Made by a program: the position numbers and the translations under genes. From contig JAPVLO010000619.1 in NCBI GenBank assembly GCA_027257055.1, positions 558,001 to 622,000 on the forward strand: a stretch of DNA of 64,000 bases, in the 5' to 3' direction. The notes beneath the pieces are model-generated. The model did no database searches and was not told the origin of the DNA. It was given only the letters and a program-made list of their open reading frames with translations. Shown one piece after another: positions 33,962 to 45,499 of the stretch; position 1 is the first letter of the stretch; each line of letters starts with the position of its first letter. Source of the stretch: Cephalopachus bancanus (Eukaryota; Chordata; Mammalia; Primates; Tarsiidae).

Positions 33962-34329
33962 AAAACTTGTCTTCCCATCCTTTAATTTTCAAGTCCAGCG
34001 TATAAAGGCAAATCAGGATACATCCTTCTGAAACCCTTTCTGAAAAATTACCACTCACTTATTTAAATTCTATTTTATCTAAACTCAGATTCAACCAGAA
34101 ACAAAAAAAGTCAAATCATCCCCAAATATCTCTATTTTTCAGCTGAGTAGGATAACTATTTTTATGAAAGTTCACAGTAAGTTTATAAAGATATTCAGGA
34201 ATATTCATTTGATAGCTTCCTAAAGATAATTAGGAAATGACAGCATCTCCGTATAAAAAACTTCTAAAATGTTGTGGGGGGAAGAGAATTAGAATCTTCT
34301 TCCATGAGTTTACTGTGTTCTGAACTGAA

Positions 34330-34740
34330 CTGGAAGTGCTAGGATGACTCCAGAGTCAGTCAGTGAAATATGCACCAAATACCTTCTATACAATAAAAAC
34401 CTAGTCGGTGCTGGGGATGAAATGCCCAGTGAGTTTCTAATCTGGTGAGAAAATGAACACAATTACACAAACAAATATTACAACACAGAACAGGGCAATT
34501 GCTATAAGAGAAGAACAAGCCAATCACTCAAGATGAACATTTTAGTCTTCAAATGATAATATTCCGATTCTCCCTAATAGTCCCTCTCTTCATTCAAGCA
34601 TTCATTTATTCATTAAAAAAAAACACATTACCCAGCTCAGTGCTAAGGAAAACAGATATGGCAAGAAGCAGAAGAGACAGAGACCTTGCCTTCCTGAAAC
34701 CTCTCCTTCTGTGGAAGAGAGAGCATTAAATGATGGCACA
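34330..34740 (+). mobile_element. L2 LINE 3' fragments
   Basis: 'ataccttctatacaataaaa' ... 'gtgctggggatgaaatg' ... 'ctaatctggtgagaaaatga' follows the L2 3' end order; a second piece from about 34595 ('cattcatttattcattaaaa', 'cagtgctaaggaaaacag') repeats it. Ancient and non-coding. Confidence 0.55.
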
Positions 34741-34774
34741 ATAAAATAAATAACAAAGAGACTACTAATGATCA

Positions 34775-35030
34775 CAACTGACATCTGTACAGTGATTACT
34801 ATATGTCAGGGATGTAAAATGCTTGACATGTATTATCTTGATAATCCTCATAGCAACATTATCATGCAGGAAAGCACTGAATTGAAATTGATATCATCTG
34901 AGGCATTAGATCACCTGGATTTGAATCCTGACATCACCACTTGGTTAGCTAAGCAATCTTGGGCAAGTTACTTAACCTTTAAGTACTTCTGCTTTTCCGT
35001 TGGTAACAATGGCATTAAAACCATTTAGTG
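34775..35030. mobile_element. Two MIR pieces, tail-to-head in opposite orientations
   Basis: 34775-34870 (tactatatgtcagggatgta ... cttgataatcctcatagcaa) is antisense MIR. 34890-35020 (gatcacctggatttgaatcc ... gggcaagttacttaaccttt) is sense MIR. The frame at 34768-35028 is a shadow of these. Confidence 0.7.
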
Positions 35031-35277
35031 GTTTAATTTAAGATGCCATTGAAAGTAAAACAACCTAATTTTGGATATGCTAGGGAAAACTTATCTCAGA
35101 CTACACCAAGTAGGGTAACAATAAGAAGTACAAAATCCATTACATCTGGTTGCTGTGATGATTAAAGAAAAATATAGAACACATAGAAAAGTATCTAATG
35201 TATATTAATTTCTTAGAATTTTAATTAATTTAATAAATAAATATTTTTAAAAATTATCCCTTCCCTCCTTTCAACAG

Positions 35278-35436
35278 ATCCTCATTTTGTGGTCCAGGTT
35301 GCAGTACAGTGGCTATTTACAGGCACATTCATGGTCACTGCAGTCTTGAACTCTTGGACTCAAGCTACCCTCCTTCCTCAGCCTCCTGAATAACTGGGAC
35401 TACAGGAACACACACCACACCCAGAAGAATTATCTC
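35278..35436 (-). mobile_element. Free left Alu-type monomer (FLAM-like), antisense
   Basis: 'agtacagtggctatttacag' ... 'cactgcagtcttgaactctt' ... 'cctcctgaataactgggact' is antisense 7SL-derived monomer, without a second arm. Such monomers predate dimeric Alu. Confidence 0.65.
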
Positions 35437-35460
35437 AATTTTTTTTAAAAGGGAAATAAG

Positions 35461-35741
35461 GCCAGGCTCGGTGGCTCAGCCTGTAATCCCACACCTTTGG
35501 GAGGCTGAGGTGAGTGGATTGCCTGAGCCCGCGGGTTCGAGACCCACCTGGGCAGCAAGACCTCATCTCTACAATAAAAAAAAAAAAAAATCAGCCGGGT
35601 GTGGTAGCGCATGCCTGTAATTCCAGGTACTCGGAAGGCTGAGGCGGAAGGATCGCTGGAGCCTAGCAGGCAAGGCTACGGTGGCCGGTACTGCACTCCA
35701 GTCTGGGCGACTGAGTGAGACTTCAACTCAAAAAAAAAAAA
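35461..35741 (+). mobile_element. Young Alu, sense
   Basis: Dimeric Alu starting 'gccaggctcggtggctcag' with an A-tail. The direct repeat aaaagggaaa[t/c]aag lies at 35447-35460 and 35742-35755. Confidence 0.95.
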
Positions 35742-35755
35742 AAAAGGGAAACAAG

Positions 35756-36201
35756 TGTAAAACAATCCTAAATGATATATATATTCCAAATTCAGTGCCA
35801 TGAGAATTTGTATTGCAAGATTAATCTGGAGCAGGGTTCAAAAAAGGAATTCTTATATACAATAATCTTCCAGTTATAAACTAAAGAATAAGCAAGATAA
35901 ATTATCTAGATAAAAGTGAGGAGAGCAGTGTTGCAGGCAGAGAGGAATGTGCGCAAAAACCCATAGGCATGAAGATGAGAGAGAAGCCAATACAACTACA
36001 ACTTATGAAACAGAGAGTAACTGTCAGGAGCAACTCTGGAGAAGTGACCACAAACATGACCCTGTGTTGCCTCAGAGATCATCCAGAGAAAGCATAATCT
36101 CTGTCCTCAGCTAGATCTGCATTGCTTAAGGACTAGAGAGGAAGATGTCCTCACAGGATAATGTGGTAATTCAGGAATGACAATCTACAATGCTGGTTTT
36201 A
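35756..36201. other. Non-coding DNA, nothing recognised
   Basis: No repeat family or exon was recognised between the young Alu and MER20. Confidence 0.4.
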
Positions 36202-36209
36202 GACTAGAG

Positions 36210-36410
36210 CAGAAGTTCTCAACTGTGGTGCAATTGATATTTCTGACGGGTAGTTCTTTTTGGTTGGGGTCTGTCTTGTGCATTGCAGTATGTTTAGCAG
36301 CATCCTTGGAATCTATCCTGGCAACTCCCCAGTTGTAACAACCAAAAATGTCTACAGACATTGCTAAATATTCACTGTAGGCCACAATCATTTCTGCTTG
36401 AGAATCTCTG
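36210..36410 (-). mobile_element. MER20 hAT MITE
   Basis: 201 bp with inverted ends cagaagttctcaa and cagagattctcaa (right end read inward). The perfect 8-bp duplication gactagag lies at 36202-36209 and 36411-36418, the hAT target-site length. The interior 'ccccagttgtaacaacca' and 'atgtctacagacattgc' match MER20 in reverse. Confidence 0.9.
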
Positions 36411-36418
36411 GACTAGAG

Positions 36419-37504
36419 TGATCTCAGAGGAATTGGAGAGCAGGAAATAGATTCTGGAAATACTAAATAAAAAAATTCAACCAGGCTTGTTGAAGAACTA
36501 GATATGGGATAAGGGAGACAATGGTAGCAAGAACACAATCCTATCCAGGGTTTCTGACTATACAACTGAATAGGTGGTGGTGCCATACACAAAGATAGAA
36601 AACACTGGAGCCAGACCAAGCTTGAAGAACAAATCACATGTTCAGTTTGGGACCTGCAGAATATTAGCTATCATCATGATATCCAGGTGGCTCTGATGTC
36701 AGCAGTTTACTTGGATATTCAAACTAAAGCTCAGAAAGAAAACCTGGTGACAGAGCGAAATACTTGAGAGCCATCAGCTTAGAGATAATAATGGAGTGTT
36801 TCCATGCAAAAAGTTTCACTGTTAAAAATACTTAACTTGTATTATTTCATTAGTGGACACCAGAACATCTCTACCATAAAATCATCATAAGCCTTCAACA
36901 CTTTAAGATGTGATATCTTACAAAATTATATCAGTATTTTCAGCCAAAGAGATCTCCAAGTATACAGGCACAACCAGAGTACACTTATGCTGGAGTGATA
37001 GAGTTAAGCAAAATGTAACTTAAAAATATGCATGATTCACCTCAATTAAGAATGCTTTTTTAAAGGCTTAATTTGGCAAAGCAAAGTAAAAAATGAAGAT
37101 TGAGAGTGACTTAGGAGTAGGGAGACTCTACTTGTCTTTTAACAGAAATCAGTGATCTCCTATCCCAACATCTTTAATGATATTCTGATTGTAACTACCT
37201 CTCCTGAAACACAAGCATTTCTCATCAGAGCGTGAATTCACTTGATTTCTTCTCTAGTGGTATATGACAAACATGAGAAAGTTCAATTCTTAATCAACTC
37301 AGGTCTCTAGAGTTTTTGAAGACAGAGTCCATGACCTGGGGTATTGCTTACTGGAAGAAAAAATTCCTAGTTCAGTTCTACTTTTTAGCTCTGAAAGTCT
37401 AAATCTTGACTCACAAATTTCCTCACTGCCAAAGGAACCAAAAGAACATTTGCATTTCTTCAGGGTCAGATGAGACTTCATCTTTTGTGTTTCTGACTGT
37501 GTTT
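36419..37504. other. Non-coding DNA, nothing recognised
   Basis: No exon or repeat family was recognised. Confidence 0.4.
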
Positions 37505-38270
37505 ATTTGGACTTTTTCTCTCTTTTTCCTGGTCCGTCTAGCTAGGGGACTATCAATCTTATTTATCCTTTCAAAGAAACAACTTTTTGTTTCACTAATT
37601 TTTGGTATTATCTTTTTGTCTTCTATGTCCTGGATTCAGGCTTTTATTTTGATGATCTGGATTCTTCTGCTGAAGTTAGAATTTTGGTGGTCTTGCTTTT
37701 CCAGGTTCCTTAGGTGACTTGTTAGGCTGTTAATTTATGATCCTTCCATTTTCTTCATGTGCATTTGTAGAGATATGAATTCCCCTCTTACTACAGCTTG
37801 CATGGCATCCCAGAGATGTTGGTAAGATGTTTTTCGATTTTCATTTGTTTCCAGGTATCTTTTAATCTCTGTTTTGATTTCATAATTGACCCAGAAGTTG
37901 TTTAGCATCATGCTGTTTTGTGTCTATGTCTTTGTAAGTTTTGGGGGAACCTTGTTGGTGTTGATGTTTATTTTTATTCCACTGTGATCTGAGAAGGTGC
38001 ATGGCAAAATTTTGATCTTTTAAAATTTGCTTATGCTTGATTTATGGCCAAGTATGTGGTTGATCTTAGATTACGTTCCATGCAGTAATGAGTAGAAAAT
38101 ATATTCTGTGGTCGTTGGATGGAAAGTTCTGTAGGTATCAATTAAGTCCATTTGGTTGATTCACATTGAGGTTTTGAATCTCGTTGCTGACTTTTTGTCC
38201 TGATGATCTGTCTAGGGTTGTGAGTGGGGTGTTAAACTCCCCTGCTATGACAGTGTAAATGTCATTATCA
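37505..38270 (-). mobile_element. L1 ORF2 fragment, antisense
   Basis: Antisense ORF2 from the endonuclease to the start of the RT linker ('gctaggggactatcaatctt', 'ttgacccagaagttgtttag', 'gatttatggccaagtatgtg'). It parallels 7540-7800 and the sense copy at 49020-49720. It is truncated at both ends. Confidence 0.85.
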
Positions 38271-38353
38271 GATTAGAGTATAATATACAAAATGTATGCA
38301 AAACTAATCTCAAAACAAAAAGAAAAACACTGAATTTAAAAATGAGCAAAGTA

Positions 38354-38638
38354 AGCAGGGCTCGGTGGCTCAGCCTATAATCCTGCGCTTTGGGAGGCTG
38401 AGGTGAGTGGATTGCCTGAGTCCGTGGGTTCGAGACCCACCTGGGCAACTTGGCAAGACCTCATCTCTACAATAAATCAAAAACTAGCCGGGTGTGGTAG
38501 CACGCATCTGTAGTTCCAGCTACTTGGAAGGCTGAGGTGGAAGGATCGCCGGACCCCAGCAGGTCAAGGCTGTGGTGGCCGGGAGCAGCCACTGCACTCC
38601 AGTCTGGGTGACACAGTGAGACGTCAACTCAAAAAAAA
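38354..38638 (+). mobile_element. Young Alu, sense, nested in L1
   Basis: Direct repeat aatgagcaaagta at 38341-38353 and about 38640-38652. Left arm 'gctcggtggctcagcctat', linker 'acaataaatcaaaaa'. Confidence 0.95.
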
Positions 38639-38810
38639 AATGAGCAAAGTATTCAAACAGATACTTTCTTCAAAGGAGATATAAAAATAGGCTATGAAAA
38701 GATGCTGAATATCATTAGCCATTAGGAAAAAACAAATCAAAACCACAGCGAAATTTCAGTTCACACAGACTATAATGGCTGTAATATTTTTTTTTGAAAA
38801 GGAAAATGTG

Positions 38811-39105
38811 AGCTAGACTCGGTGCCTCAGCCTGCAATCCAGCACTTTGGGAGGCTGAGATGAGTGGATTGCCTGAACCCGCAGGTTCAAGACATGCCTA
38901 GACAACTTGGCGAGACCTCATCTCTACAATAAATCAAAAAATTAGCTGGGCATGATAACATGTGCCTGTAGTTCCAGCTACTTGGAAGGCTGAGGCAGAA
39001 GGATTGCTGGAGCCCAGCAGATCAAGGCTGCAGTGGCCAGGAGCATGCCACTGCACCCCAGTCTGGGTGATGGAGTAAGACTCCAACTCAAAAAAAAAAG
39101 AGAGA
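38811..39105 (+). mobile_element. Alu, sense, nested in L1
   Basis: Perfect direct repeat gaaaaggaaaatgtg at 38796-38810 and 39106-39120. More CpG decay than its neighbour at 38354 (catgataacatgtgcctg), so it inserted earlier. Confidence 0.95.
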
Positions 39106-39785
39106 GAAAAGGAAAATGTGTTGATAAGAATGTGGAGAAATTGAAACCCTTATACATTACTGATAGAAATGCAAAATTGTGTAAGTCCTATCAAAAATAA
39201 CTTTATGGTTTCCTAAAACCTTCAGCACAGAATTACCATTTGGCCCAGATATTCTACTCCTAGGTATATCCAAAATAATTGAAAACATGTACTTAGGAGA
39301 CACTTGCATGCCAATGTTCATGCAACATTATTCACAATGGCCAAATGGTGGAAACAATCCAAGTGTCCATCAACAAAGAAACAGATAAGCAAAATGTGGT
39401 ATATACATACAGTGTCATATTATTCAGTCATGAATAATGAAATTCTGATACATGCTACAACATGAAGGAAATAAGTCCTCCATGTTAAGTGAAATAAGCC
39501 AGAAACAAGAGGACAAATATTGTATGAATCCACTTACATTAAATAACTAGAATAGGTAAATTCATAGAAACAGAAAGTAGATTAGAGGTTACCAAAGGGC
39601 AAAGAATGGGAGAATAAGAGGAGAATCATTGCATTTTCTGTTTGAGAATTATGACTATTTTTGGAAACAGTGATGATGGTTTTACAACACTGTGAATTAA
39701 ATCAATGCCACTAAATTGCTCACAAAAAGATAGTGAAATGAGAAAATTATATGTGATATATATATTTCCACAGTAAATATTTTAA

Positions 39786-40450
39786 AAAATTTATATAGTT
39801 AAAATTTTTGGTTATTGTTGGCATACTTTGCTAAGTAGGCAGTATTTGTCTTTGCTTATAGTATATAAATCACAATTATGTTTAGTTACCAGGTGGATAA
39901 TCTTAGGGAATCTTATCTGCTCCTAAAAACAAAACCATTATTAATAATAATTAATTAATGAACACATAATCACATTCAAGAATACATGAATTAAAAAATG
40001 TTAGCAATAATTTTTAAAGTTCTGACTCTGTAACTAAACATTGATTTTTTTTGCTGTATTAAACCCATACTCAATGATTACTGATTCAACATTACTAAAA
40101 AATTTCTGATTTTAAGGTTATTTAGAAGTAGATGAAAAATGATAACATTTTACAAGGATGGGAATATTTTAAGACAGTTTGTTGCAAAGATTTTTTTTTA
40201 AAGCAATACTCTATTGAATGTCATGCCATCTCATTGGCACATTGTATGTAAAATCTTAATTAGCCCAAAGCAATACTTTATGAATTAAATTTATTTTTTT
40301 CACTTAACTATTCAATAAGAATGAATACACTAGTAGCATGTATTATGACTTATTAAGAAACAAAACATCTTAGATAAACGGATTTATCATTATGCCAAAA
40401 AGTTAATTGCTTGTTACATTGTGCTAGGGAAAAATGTGAATACTTCCTCT
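39786..40450. other. AT-rich non-coding DNA
   Basis: Nothing recognised. Confidence 0.4.
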
Positions 40451-40451
40451 A

Positions 40452-40737
40452 TTTTTTTTTTTTGAGTTGGAGTCTCACTCTGTCACCCAGACTGGAGTGC
40501 AGTGGTCGCTCCCGGTCACCACAGCCTCGACCTACTGGGCTCCAGCGATCCTTCCATCTCAGCCTTCCAAGTAGCCGGAAATACAGGCATGCGCTACCAC
40601 GCCCGGCTGATTTTTTGATTTATTGTAGAGATGAGGTCTCGCCTGCCCAGGAGGGTCTTGAACCCGTGGGCTCAGGCAATCCACTCACCTCAGCCTCCCA
40701 AAGGCGCGGGATTACAGGCTGAGCCACCGAGCCCGGC
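40452..40737 (-). mobile_element. Young Alu, antisense
   Basis: T-run, 'gagttggagtctcactctg', linker 'ttttttgatttattgtagag' and end 'gagccaccgagcccggct'. The plus frame at 40411-40722 is an Alu shadow. The target-site duplication is unclear. Confidence 0.9.
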
Positions 40738-43173
40738 TCTAACCATTTTTAACACAATGAATAAAAAGTCTTTAAACATGCTTCCAATTTATTTTGTTTC
40801 TCTTTGAAATAAGTAGACATGCTTCCAATTTTTTTAAAACTCTCTGCACAAATTTCAGTTTTTATTTAGTCAGCATAATATCAAAGAAATGGAGGATACT
40901 TTTGTACAAATAAGAAAATAAGATTGTTTAATACAACATTTTCATGAAGGGCGAGAACAGCAATTTTATATACCCTAAAAATTTAGACAATAGATATTCA
41001 TTGTATGAAAATCCCTCAAATTCTAGAAAAGTACAATAGAAACTATGTCAGAAATGTATTTGGGGCATAATTTGATAATATACAAGCATTTTGTCTTTAC
41101 CATCTGCATTTTAAATAAAGGCAATTAATATTTATCAAACACATTACTTCAAATAGAGTTTCTCATTGGTTCCTAGAAATAAAAATCTTTGCATAAAATT
41201 CAGAGAAAAAACTTAGTAATCTTAGGACATATCTACACCATTAAAATATCTGCAAAGGTAGCATCCTGTTTCCCAAATGTGTATTCTTTCCTTTTTAACA
41301 TCAATCTATATGAGTCACATGAAATGGACCAGCAAAGAAGCCAAGGAATTGGGTAATGGTGATAGCCTTGATATGCTTGCCTTGCATCTTCTTTCCACGG
41401 AAAACCTGACACACCATTTCCAATCCCATCATTGCTGCCAACACCCCATTCTTCCATATGACTCTTCCAGCTATCCCTAAGGCCCTTTTTATTCCCACTC
41501 TGTTCTCAACTTTCTTTTTTTTCCTCCATTACTCTCTCACAAGTGTTAGTCATTTTCCCACCTCATTTCGAGAATCACCATTATTTACTTGTACATATCA
41601 GACATGGAGATCATTCAATAGACTCATGAAGCAGGTGAGTAACAAACGATTTGATGGACAGGGTGATGAGAGGCCATATCAGGACTTCAGTAGAAGTAGA
41701 GATTAACTGGACCCACATGGAAAAAAGAGGCACAACAGACATATACATTTGCATGTTTTTCTCTGACTCCTTGGGTAACCTACAAAATATGTTGAAAGAA
41801 TGAATGCACTCATGAATGACCTATGGTCATTCCATTTCAAAATCACTCCAGGAATAAGTTATTGAGCACACATGCATCTTGCCTTAGAAGGAAATCACCG
41901 CCAGTGATAATCATGCCACACTTCTCTCATCTGTGATACACTGCAGTTTTTAAAGTTCTATACTAGAAACCTATATAAGTATTCCAGTAAACCTGCAACT
42001 CTTTTGAGTAGGGATAGGGGCACACTGGTGTGCAGTGTATTAGATAAGGCATGTTGATGGCTAAACAGCAACTGTACCTAAAGGGCAAATGAATAAAATC
42101 TCAGAGACCCCTGTCCAAAATGAAGGTGGAAGTACTCTAAGTTTATTTAAAGGACTATTTATTAAATCTACTCACCATAAATTCTTAAGCAGAACATAAC
42201 ACACTATTTCTATAGTAAACCAGGACAGCAAAAATTATTCAAACCACTTAAACCCCTCATATAGGCATTTGCTTAGAATATTAAAATATTAGAAAAGTTC
42301 ATAATTTTTTTTTCTGGTTGCCAATGGATTCTGCATGTAATATTATCTATATATCAAACAAAACTTCCTGATGTCTGAAGTGCTCTTCAATTATTGTGAT
42401 TTAATATAACAGTTTTATCAAGAAGAAAGGTTTTCTGTTAATTATTGACTTAATCTAATCTTATATACACTACTGAATGATAGTACTGTTACAGTTTTTG
42501 AAAAGAAGGTTAAAACACCTGATTTTTATGAATAAAAGATACAAAAGGCACAAATTGATCAGAGAATAAAAGAACAATCAAAGTATAAAAAGTCAATGCT
42601 TTCCTAGAATTCTTCATGGTAAAATTTACACTAGAATTATTTTCCCACATTCAGTATGATCCCACTGGGTGCTAAATATTCACTCTTGTAATAAATCCGA
42701 ATCTGAAACTATTCATCTTTTTTTCCAAATAGCTGACATGTTGCATAAACAGAAAGTTTGTGTGGTTTTTACAAAAATAAACAACAGACTATGTGAACTT
42801 TGATATATTGTGCAATTTATCTTTCTATATCTCTGCTGTACATAATTCAGAACCAATCAGGAGAGTTCCTATACTATTAATATTATACAGCTCTTTTTGA
42901 CTTCAAGTCTATGATCATTTTTAAATGTTTCAAATGTATGCCATTTATTATTAATATTAGAGTGGCATCACTGCTATTTTAAACTCTAATATCTTGGAGT
43001 TAATAACTTGGCATATAAAACTTGCTAGGTGATGATGATGAAACTTAGTGTGTTGCAACCTAGTTTTGTGATTATTTTTCAGAGAGAAATGCAACCCAGT
43101 AATTTTCAAGACCAAGGATATATGAAATAGTTTTAAAGAATTTCATATACATGGAAAGTTACAGAATTACGAA
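40738..43173. other. AT-rich non-coding DNA, nothing firmly recognised
   Basis: 2.4 kb. The minus frames at 41233-41498 overlap in two phases (for example 'VLAAMMGLEMVCQVF') but have no recognised family and no retrocopy hallmarks. Confidence 0.4.
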
Positions 43174-43187
43174 AAGTATGGATTATT

Positions 43188-43486
43188 TTTATTTATTTAT
43201 TTATTTATTTTTCTTGAGTTGGAGTCTCACTCTGTTGCCCAGATTGGAGTGCGGTGGCCAGGTGGCCACCGCAGCCTCAACCTGCTGGGCTCCGGCGATC
43301 CTTCCGCCTCAGCCTTCCGAGTAGCCGGAATTACAGGCATGCGCTACTACACCGGTTGATTTTTTGATTTATTGTAGAGATGAGGTCTCACTGCCCAGGC
43401 AGGTCTCGAACCCGCAGGCTCAGGCAATCCACTCACCTCAGCCTCCCAAAGGCGTGGGATTACAGGCTGAGTCACGGAGCCCGGCT
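43188..43486 (-). mobile_element. Young Alu, antisense, with ATTT-repeat tail
   Basis: Perfect direct repeat aagtatggattatt at 43174-43187 and 43487-43500. The tail is an expanded ATTT repeat; 'gcctcagccttccgagtagc' and 'gcaggctcaggcaatccact' are the typical arms. Confidence 0.95.
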
Positions 43487-43500
43487 AAGTATGGATTATT

Positions 43501-43849
43501 AATCTAATTTATTTTCCTCAATTTTTGTTCATTTACAGAACAATCAAAACAAGCAATTTTGAAAACTTAAAACTTCTCATATTTATTAGAATAAAAGCTT
43601 TCTATCTGTAGGAAAATATGCATTTTCTCACTAAGATTAAATGATTAATTACAACCTCCTCTTTTAGAAATTAAGTAATCACATGTATCCTAAACTATTA
43701 CTCAAGTTCTATTAGACAAAAGGTCTATGCTAACACAATTAGGTGCAAGTTCCCTTAGCTAGACATATTTTGAAATAAGATTAACTCCATTTAACAAATC
43801 CACTCTGAGTGCAATTTTCACTTTGTGAATGAGATTTTAGAAATTATTT
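43501..43849. other. Non-coding DNA, nothing recognised
   Basis: AT-rich, between an Alu and an L2 fragment. Confidence 0.4.
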
Positions 43850-43960
43850 TTGTTCATTTGATTGTCAATTTCTGAATGTCTGCTATGTGTCAGTACTGTG
43901 GCAGGCTAGGAATGTAAAGATTTACTCTCTACAGAATGTAAAGACTTCTACTCTCAAATG
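43850..43960 (+). mobile_element. L2/MIR-type fragment cut by Tigger1
   Basis: 'atgtctgctatgtgtcagta' and 'gctaggaatgtaaagattt' resemble an ancient L2 3' end. It stops at the Tigger1 terminus. Confidence 0.45.
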
Positions 43961-44012
43961 CAGACATACCTCAATACATCATCTTGTGCTTTGTTTTATT
44001 GTGCTTCACATA

Positions 44013-44016
<4 letters not shown>

Positions 44017-44060
<44 letters not shown>
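44017..44060. repeat. (GT)n dinucleotide microsatellite
   Basis: Uninterrupted gt run inside the left end of Tigger1. Confidence 0.95.
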
Positions 44061-44062
<2 letters not shown>

Positions 44063-45499
44063 AAAAAAGTGAAGGTTTGTGGAACCATGCATTAAGCAAT
44101 CTATCATTGCCATTTTTCAACAGCCTGTGCTCATTTCAGGTCCCTATGTCACATGTTAGCAATTCGTGCAATATTTCAAGCATTTTCACAATTACCATAT
44201 CTGTTATGGTGATGTGTAATCAGTGATCTTTGATGTCACTATTGCAATTATTTTGAGGTACAAGAATCATGCCCACATAAGACAGCAAACCTCATTAATA
44301 AATGTGTATGTTCTGACTGCTCCACTCACTGGACAGTTCCCTTTTCTTTCCCTCTCCTTGGACCTCCCTATTTCCTGAGACACAATAATATTGAAATTAG
44401 ACCAATTAATAACCCTATAATGTCTTCCAAGTGTTCAAGTGAAAGGAAGAGTTACCTGACCCTCACTCTAAACCAAGGACTAGAAATAATGAAGCTTAGC
44501 ATAGAAGGCATATCAAAAGCAAAGACAGGCCCAAAGCTAGGTCTCATGTACCAAATTGCCAAGTGGTACTTGAAAAGGAAAAACTCTTGAAGGGAATTAA
44601 GTTTTTTTCATTAAGCACACAAATAATTAGGAACCACAACAAGCCTATTTGCTGATCAGAAGAAAGGTTTAGTGATCTAGGAAAAAAAAAATCAAACCAG
44701 CCACAGTGTTCTCTTAAGCCAAAGTCAAATCCAGAGCAAGAACCTAACTATTCAATTCTATGCATGCTGAAAGAGGTGAGGAACCTGCAGAAGAAAATCT
44801 GGAAACTAACAGAGGTAGCTGGCTCATGAAGTTTAAGGTGACAAAATCCATCTCCAGAGCATAACAGTGCAAGGTAAAGCAGCAAGTGCTGATGTAGAAG
44901 CTCAGGTAAGTTATACAGAAGAGTTAGTTAAGATCATCAATGAAGATGGCTACACTGACAACAGATTTTTAATGTAGATGAAACAGGATTCTGTTGGAAG
45001 AAGATGCCATATTGGACTTTCATAGCTGGGGAGGAGAAGTCAATACTTGGCTTCAGAACTTCAAAGGACAGCCCAAACTTCTTCTTTGAGCCACAGCAGC
45101 TGCTGACTTTAAGTTAAAACCAATGCTTACTTACAATTCTGAAAATCATAGGACCCCAAACAGAATTATGCTAAATCTACTCTGCCTGTGCCCTTTAAAG
45201 GGAACAAAGCCTGGATAATAACCCATCTGTTTACAACATGGTTTACCAAATAATTTAAGCCTACTTTGGAGACTTACCACTCACAAAATTAAAACAAGAT
45301 TCCTTTTAAAAATCCTTACAGAACTTCCAGCAAGATGGTGATGGCACAGGTGAGACTGTGAGAATCTGCGATAGTGAGTTTCCATCAAGACTCTTGCTTT
45401 CCACGCTGCCAATCGCACCAGTCCGAGGCCTGGGGGTCCTCAGTCCCACACACTACTCATCTGCAGTTGACACTGCGCTACTGCTGTTCTGCCCCAGGC

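Larger units (their letters stand above)
38273..39785 (+). mobile_element. Older L1 (L1M-type) 3' end, sense, split by two Alus
   Basis: ORF2 C-terminal and 3'UTR sequence ('aatgttcatgcaacattatt', 'aaatgtggtatatacataca', 'tgctacaacatgaaggaaat', 'ttagaggttaccaaagggca') typical of older mammalian L1 3' ends, different from the young L1s here. Alus interrupt it at 38354-38638 and 38811-39105. Confidence 0.85.

Noticed and set aside
41233..41498. Two overlapping minus-strand ORFs resembling a small membrane protein
   Set aside because: Motifs are weak, the two frames conflict and no retrocopy signs were seen.
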